Shown here: positions 61,201 to 64,000 of the stretch, piece by piece
Layout of the letters: each line of letters starts with the position of its first letter
Position numbering within the stretch: position 1 is the stretch's first letter
Assembly (NCBI RefSeq): GCF_018128545.1
Contig: NZ_JAGSND010000003.1
Span: 186,001-250,000, forward strand
DNA length: 64,000 nucleotides
Direction: 5' to 3'
From: Sinanaerobacter chloroacetimidivorans
GTDB taxonomy: Bacteria; Bacillota; Clostridia; Peptostreptococcales; Anaerovoracaceae
Made by a program: the position numbers and the translations under genes
The notes under the pieces: generated by a model
Databases searched by the model: none
Seen by the model: the letters and a program-made list of their open reading frames with translations, nothing else
Told to the model about the DNA's origin: nothing

Positions 61201-62643
61201 GTGGCCGATATTTTAAAAATCACTTCGCCTATTTCTGTCAACAATAAAGTACATAATTTACCGAAGCAGCTTCCTACGGATGCTGTCTTTGATTTGACCA
61301 ATCCCAATCTGGTGGTGAAAAATCAGCCCAAGGCTCAGAATGCAGATGAAGAGGGCTCCAGGCAAACCTTGCTTCAAAATCTGAACAAGGAAATTTTTGC
61401 ACCCCTGATGAACAGCACCAGGGCCCAGGCCGACAGCATCAGAAAACTGGTGCTCATGGCAAAACTCTTCGAAACTTCTTCGGGCATCATTACGGAAAGC
61501 TTTCTGGATAAAATGTTTATTCGTCCGCAGGAATTGTTGGGAGAGCTTCTTGCCAGGGAGAAAGGGGAAACCATATTTCAGGGTGAATTCTTTGACAGCC
61601 TGCGGATGCTGGCAAAGATGGAAGGCCAGCCCAGGGTCAAGGAGGCGGTCATCGCCATCCTAAAGCACTTTGATTGTTTTGTAAATCAGGACAGCTCTCT
61701 GCGTTCCATCGTGAAACAAAGCCAGGACTTGTGCGGAAAGCTGTTTAAAAGTGATGCCGAGCAGCTTCAGCAGCACATTACGAAGCTGGATATGATGATT
61801 CAGCTGAATAAAGACAACCCAAAAGAAATCAGAGCCTTTCTGAAAAATGAATTTATACCCATTCTGGGAGGGCTGGTCAGAAAATATCAGAGCAGTGAAA
61901 AAATACATAGTCCTGTGGTAGCCATCATTCACCACATTGTAAGATATGACAAGGCAGATTCAGCCCGGCTTGAGGAAGCTATTTACCAGCTAGGGGATGA
62001 GTTGAAGCCTCTTACCAACCTGACTGATGACGACCTTGCTGAAATGAAGCAGCAGCTTTTTGAACTTGGCAGGGAAGCCAGGGAGAAGGGAACGCGCGAA
62101 GGTGCCGAAAAAAGTTTTCTTGGTAATTTCGGAGTCGAAACTGAGGATACGGATTTGCCTTCACTTTTGTCCAAAGCATTGGATTCGGCAGCACCCACTA
62201 AAATCACAGGAGTTGCACAGAATCTGCTGATGTATATGCTGCAAAATGAAAGCCCTGTCATGCCATTGATGCATTTTATCATTCCGTTCCGCTTCCTTGA
62301 TGAAAACACTTATGGGGAGTTCTTTGTGGATAAGGACTGCAAGGAGCGAAAAGGGGAGGCCAATGAGGCAAGAAACATTTTCTTTACCATTCAGTCCGAT
62401 AAATACGGCAATTTTGAGGTAGACCTACTGGAACGGGATAAAAAAATCGATCTGGATATCCGATGTCCGGAACTTCTGATTAGCGACTTAAAGGAGATCA
62501 GGGCAAGAATGAAGGGTATCATAGAAGACCAGGGATATCGCCTGACAAGCTATCAGGTGGAAGCCTATCAGGAAAGTCAGTCAATCCTGCAGCGTTTCCC
62601 TAAGCTGGCACAGAGAAAGGTAGGATTTGATGTCAAAATCTAA
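61201..62643 (+). CDS. Flagellar protein candidate, possibly FliK-like
   Basis: The 480-residue protein has an unstructured, Lys- and Asn-rich N-terminal ~60 residues, a helical middle, and a C-terminal alpha/beta part (IFFTIQSDKYGNFEVDLLERDKKIDLDIRCPELLISDLKEIRARMKGIIEDQGYRLTSYQVE) resembling the C-terminal hook-length-control domain. It overlaps the fhlB gene by 14 bases. FliK and FlhB are functional partners, which supports the call, but no decisive motif is visible. It starts at the GTG at 61201 behind AAAAGGAGACC. Confidence 0.55.
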   Translation: MADILKITSPISVNNKVHNLPKQLPTDAVFDLTNPNLVVKNQPKAQNADEEGSRQTLLQNLNKEIFAPLMNSTRAQADSIRKLVLMAKLFETSSGIITESFLDKMFIRPQELLGELLAREKGETIFQGEFFDSLRMLAKMEGQPRVKEAVIAILKHFDCFVNQDSSLRSIVKQSQDLCGKLFKSDAEQLQQHITKLDMMIQLNKDNPKEIRAFLKNEFIPILGGLVRKYQSSEKIHSPVVAIIHHIVRYDKADSARLEEAIYQLGDELKPLTNLTDDDLAEMKQQLFELGREAREKGTREGAEKSFLGNFGVETEDTDLPSLLSKALDSAAPTKITGVAQNLLMYMLQNESPVMPLMHFIIPFRFLDENTYGEFFVDKDCKERKGEANEARNIFFTIQSDKYGNFEVDLLERDKKIDLDIRCPELLISDLKEIRARMKGIIEDQGYRLTSYQVEAYQESQSILQRFPKLAQRKVGFDVKI

Positions 62644-62932
62644 AGAGCCTCTCAAAGTAAAAAATAAAGCTTCTACGCTGAGTGTAGCCGCCTTGAGGTA
62701 CGATCAGGCTAAAAATACGGCTCCCTGTGTGGTGGCGGCGGGAACCGGACATATTGCCCAGAAGATCCTGCAGGTTGCCATGGAGAATGGAATTGCCATC
62801 TATCATGACGACAGCGCTGCAACCCTTTTGGCTAAGCTGGAGCTGGGACAGGAAATCCCGCCGGAGCTGTATCAGATTGTGGTGGATATTTATATCTCAC
62901 TGCTGAATGTGGCGGAAGAAACGAGACGATAG
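62630..62932 (+). CDS. FhlB, cytoplasmic FlhB-C-terminal-domain protein
   Basis: The 100-residue protein corresponds to the autocleaved cytoplasmic domain of FlhB/EscU without the membrane part: SVAALRYDQAKNTAPCVVAAGTGHIAQKILQVAMENGIAIYHDDSAATLLAKLELGQEIPPELYQIVVDIY. The NPTH-type cleavage motif is absent, as expected for this stand-alone form. It can substitute for part of FlhB in export switching. The ATG at 62630 is inside the end of the preceding gene. Confidence 0.9.
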   Translation: MSKSKEPLKVKNKASTLSVAALRYDQAKNTAPCVVAAGTGHIAQKILQVAMENGIAIYHDDSAATLLAKLELGQEIPPELYQIVVDIYISLLNVAEETRR

Positions 62933-62991
62933 GATAAAATATAAAATAAAAATCAAATAATACTTTAGCTTTGCAAAGTACAAGTGAAGTT

Positions 62992-63090
62992 GACCCTACC
63001 TTTTGAGGAATTTCCTGAGTTTTATTCCAAAGTATCGGAACGAATATCAGTAAGGAATTGATGCTCATAAGGTGTAAGGTCGGCTTTTTT
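62992..63090 (+). other. Long imperfect hairpin with T-run, in a 292-bp gap
   Basis: The arms gaccctaccttttgag (62992-63007) and ctcataaggtgtaaggtc (63064-63081) pair imperfectly, followed by GGCTTTTTTT. This is probably the transcript end after fhlB, although the 56-base loop is long. The short EEFPEFYSKVSERI-like frame inside is unsupported. The rest of the gap, 63091-63224, is AT-rich with only the RBS of the next gene. Confidence 0.4.
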
Positions 63091-63224
63091 TATGTAAACT
63101 TATATTATACTTTATACATACTAGTAAAAACAGAATGTTAAAACAATCTAACCTGTGGTAATGTTAAATATATCAATATCAATCAGTTATAGTAATTATC
63201 GTAGTAAGAAAGGAAGTAAAAGAA

Positions 63225-64000
63225 ATGAAACGATTGATAGCAATTTTAATGACACTGATTATGGTGTTCGGGTTGTCCAGTGCAGGGGCTTGTGCGGCAG
63301 AGCCTACTTGGCATATAGGATTATCAATGCCAACAGCAAGACATTTCATTGGTTCTGCTGTGATTGAAGATAAGATTTATGTTATGGGAGGAATCAGTGG
63401 TGCGGGTTATTTAAAAACTGTTGAAATCTATAATACAACTACCAATAAATGGACAACAGGAACGTCAATACCTACTACAAGAGCTAATATGTGTTTGTCA
63501 TCAATAGACCAAAAAATCTATTTAATAGGTGGTTACAATGGAATATATTATAATACCGTAGAAATTTTTGATTCTACTTCTAATACATGGACAGCAGGAG
63601 AACCGATGCCAACGGCAAGGGCAAGCGCAACCTCTGTTGCGATAGGTAATAAGATATATGTAATTGGAGGTGCCAATCCAGGAGATAATCCATTTAATAC
63701 GGTGGAGGTATATGACACTACGACCAATACATGGACAACAGGAGAACCGATGCCAACAAGTAGAAGCAATCTTACCTCTTCTGTAATTGATAATAAAATA
63801 TACGTAATTGGTGGTGGGAATTCAGAGAGCGTTGGGATAAAGACCGTTGAGATTTATGATACTAAAAGCAATACATGGTCAACAGGAGAGCCGATGCCGA
63901 CGGGGAGATCTTATTTAGCCTCCTCCGTTATCGGTGGTAAGATTTATGTAATGGGTGGCTATGATTCAGGAAGGAATAGAGTAAATACAGTAGAAGTCTA
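63225..64000 (+). CDS. Secreted Kelch-repeat protein, N-terminal part
   Basis: The gene runs off the window end. It starts at the ATG at 63225 behind AAGGAAG, with a signal peptide (MKRLIAILMTLIMVFGLSSAGACA). About five Kelch repeats of ~47 residues follow, each with the pattern MPTARxx...IxxKIYVxGG...TVEIYDTxTNTWTTG. Kelch repeats form a beta-propeller blade each, so the full protein probably holds a six- or seven-bladed propeller and may be a surface ligand-binding protein. The repeats are very similar in DNA sequence, suggesting recent expansion. Further domains lie outside the window. Confidence 0.9.
   Translation, partial: MKRLIAILMTLIMVFGLSSAGACAAEPTWHIGLSMPTARHFIGSAVIEDKIYVMGGISGAGYLKTVEIYNTTTNKWTTGTSIPTTRANMCLSSIDQKIYLIGGYNGIYYNTVEIFDSTSNTWTAGEPMPTARASATSVAIGNKIYVIGGANPGDNPFNTVEVYDTTTNTWTTGEPMPTSRSNLTSSVIDNKIYVIGGGNSESVGIKTVEIYDTKSNTWSTGEPMPTGRSYLASSVIGGKIYVMGGYDSGRNRVNTVEV

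Noticed and set aside
62992..63090. Transposase remnant in the gap after fhlB
   Set aside because: A short EEFPEFYSKVSERI-like reading was noticed, but no longer match or insertion-sequence ends support it.

Overview
The window looks like a chromosomal segment of an anaerobic, motile, low-GC Gram-positive bacterium (class Clostridia). Support comes from strong AGGAGG-type ribosome binding sites, sigma-A promoters with 17-18 nt spacers, a tandem glycine riboswitch before trxB, an aldehyde:ferredoxin oxidoreductase (AOR) with a polyferredoxin, FhlB and CheX. I cannot name the genus.

Region 1 (1-8.6 kb) is a catabolic cluster. It holds the end of a TRAP solute-binding protein, a MoaD/ThiS-like sulfur carrier, an ACMSD-like amidohydrolase, an AOR, a ferredoxin with four [4Fe-4S] motifs, a full TRAP transporter (DctQ, DctM, DctP) and glycerate kinase. 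An organic acid is probably imported, cleaved to an aldehyde and oxidised with ferredoxin as acceptor; the substrate is unknown.

Region 2 (8.6-17.6 kb) holds an alanine/glycine:cation symporter, the glycine riboswitch with its terminator, trxB, a truncated LysR gene, an FAD-dependent dehydrogenase, a flavodoxin-fold reductase, a PAS histidine kinase and two uncharacterised genes.

Region 3 (17.7-33.6 kb) is a defence island. It starts at the 3' end of tRNA-Leu(CAG) and ends at an exact 19-bp copy of that end. It carries an IS3-family element, a Gabija-like pair (OLD/TOPRIM nuclease plus UvrD-like helicase), a complete Wadjet operon (jetABCD), an unrecognised protein with a candidate PD-(D/E)XK site, a DUF1016 nuclease and, at the far end, a type I toxin-antitoxin cassette with a 26-residue toxin. 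An isolated small RNA unit lies near the left end. No integrase is visible. Degenerate copies of the att sequence lie at 33.0 kb and 34.75 kb, the latter forming the C-terminus of a secreted-protein gene.

Region 4 (33.8-54.6 kb) is mostly housekeeping: two exported proteins, a ClC transporter, bacteriohemerythrin overlapping cheX, an operon of AhpD-like protein, SDR and polar amino acid ABC transporter, xpt followed by a nucleoside-type BMP/ABC transporter, MogA/MoaB, a DUF1461 membrane protein, a DJ-1 protein, a PHP phosphoesterase, an HD-GYP protein and a DnaJ-degenerate GGDEF fusion.

Region 5 (54.7-63 kb) is a motility cluster: FliT/FlgN-like, FliS, FliD, CheR and CheA on the minus strand, with sigma-28-like promoters before fliD and cheA. 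On the plus strand are an XRE regulator, a possible FliK-like protein and FhlB. The window ends inside a secreted Kelch-repeat protein.
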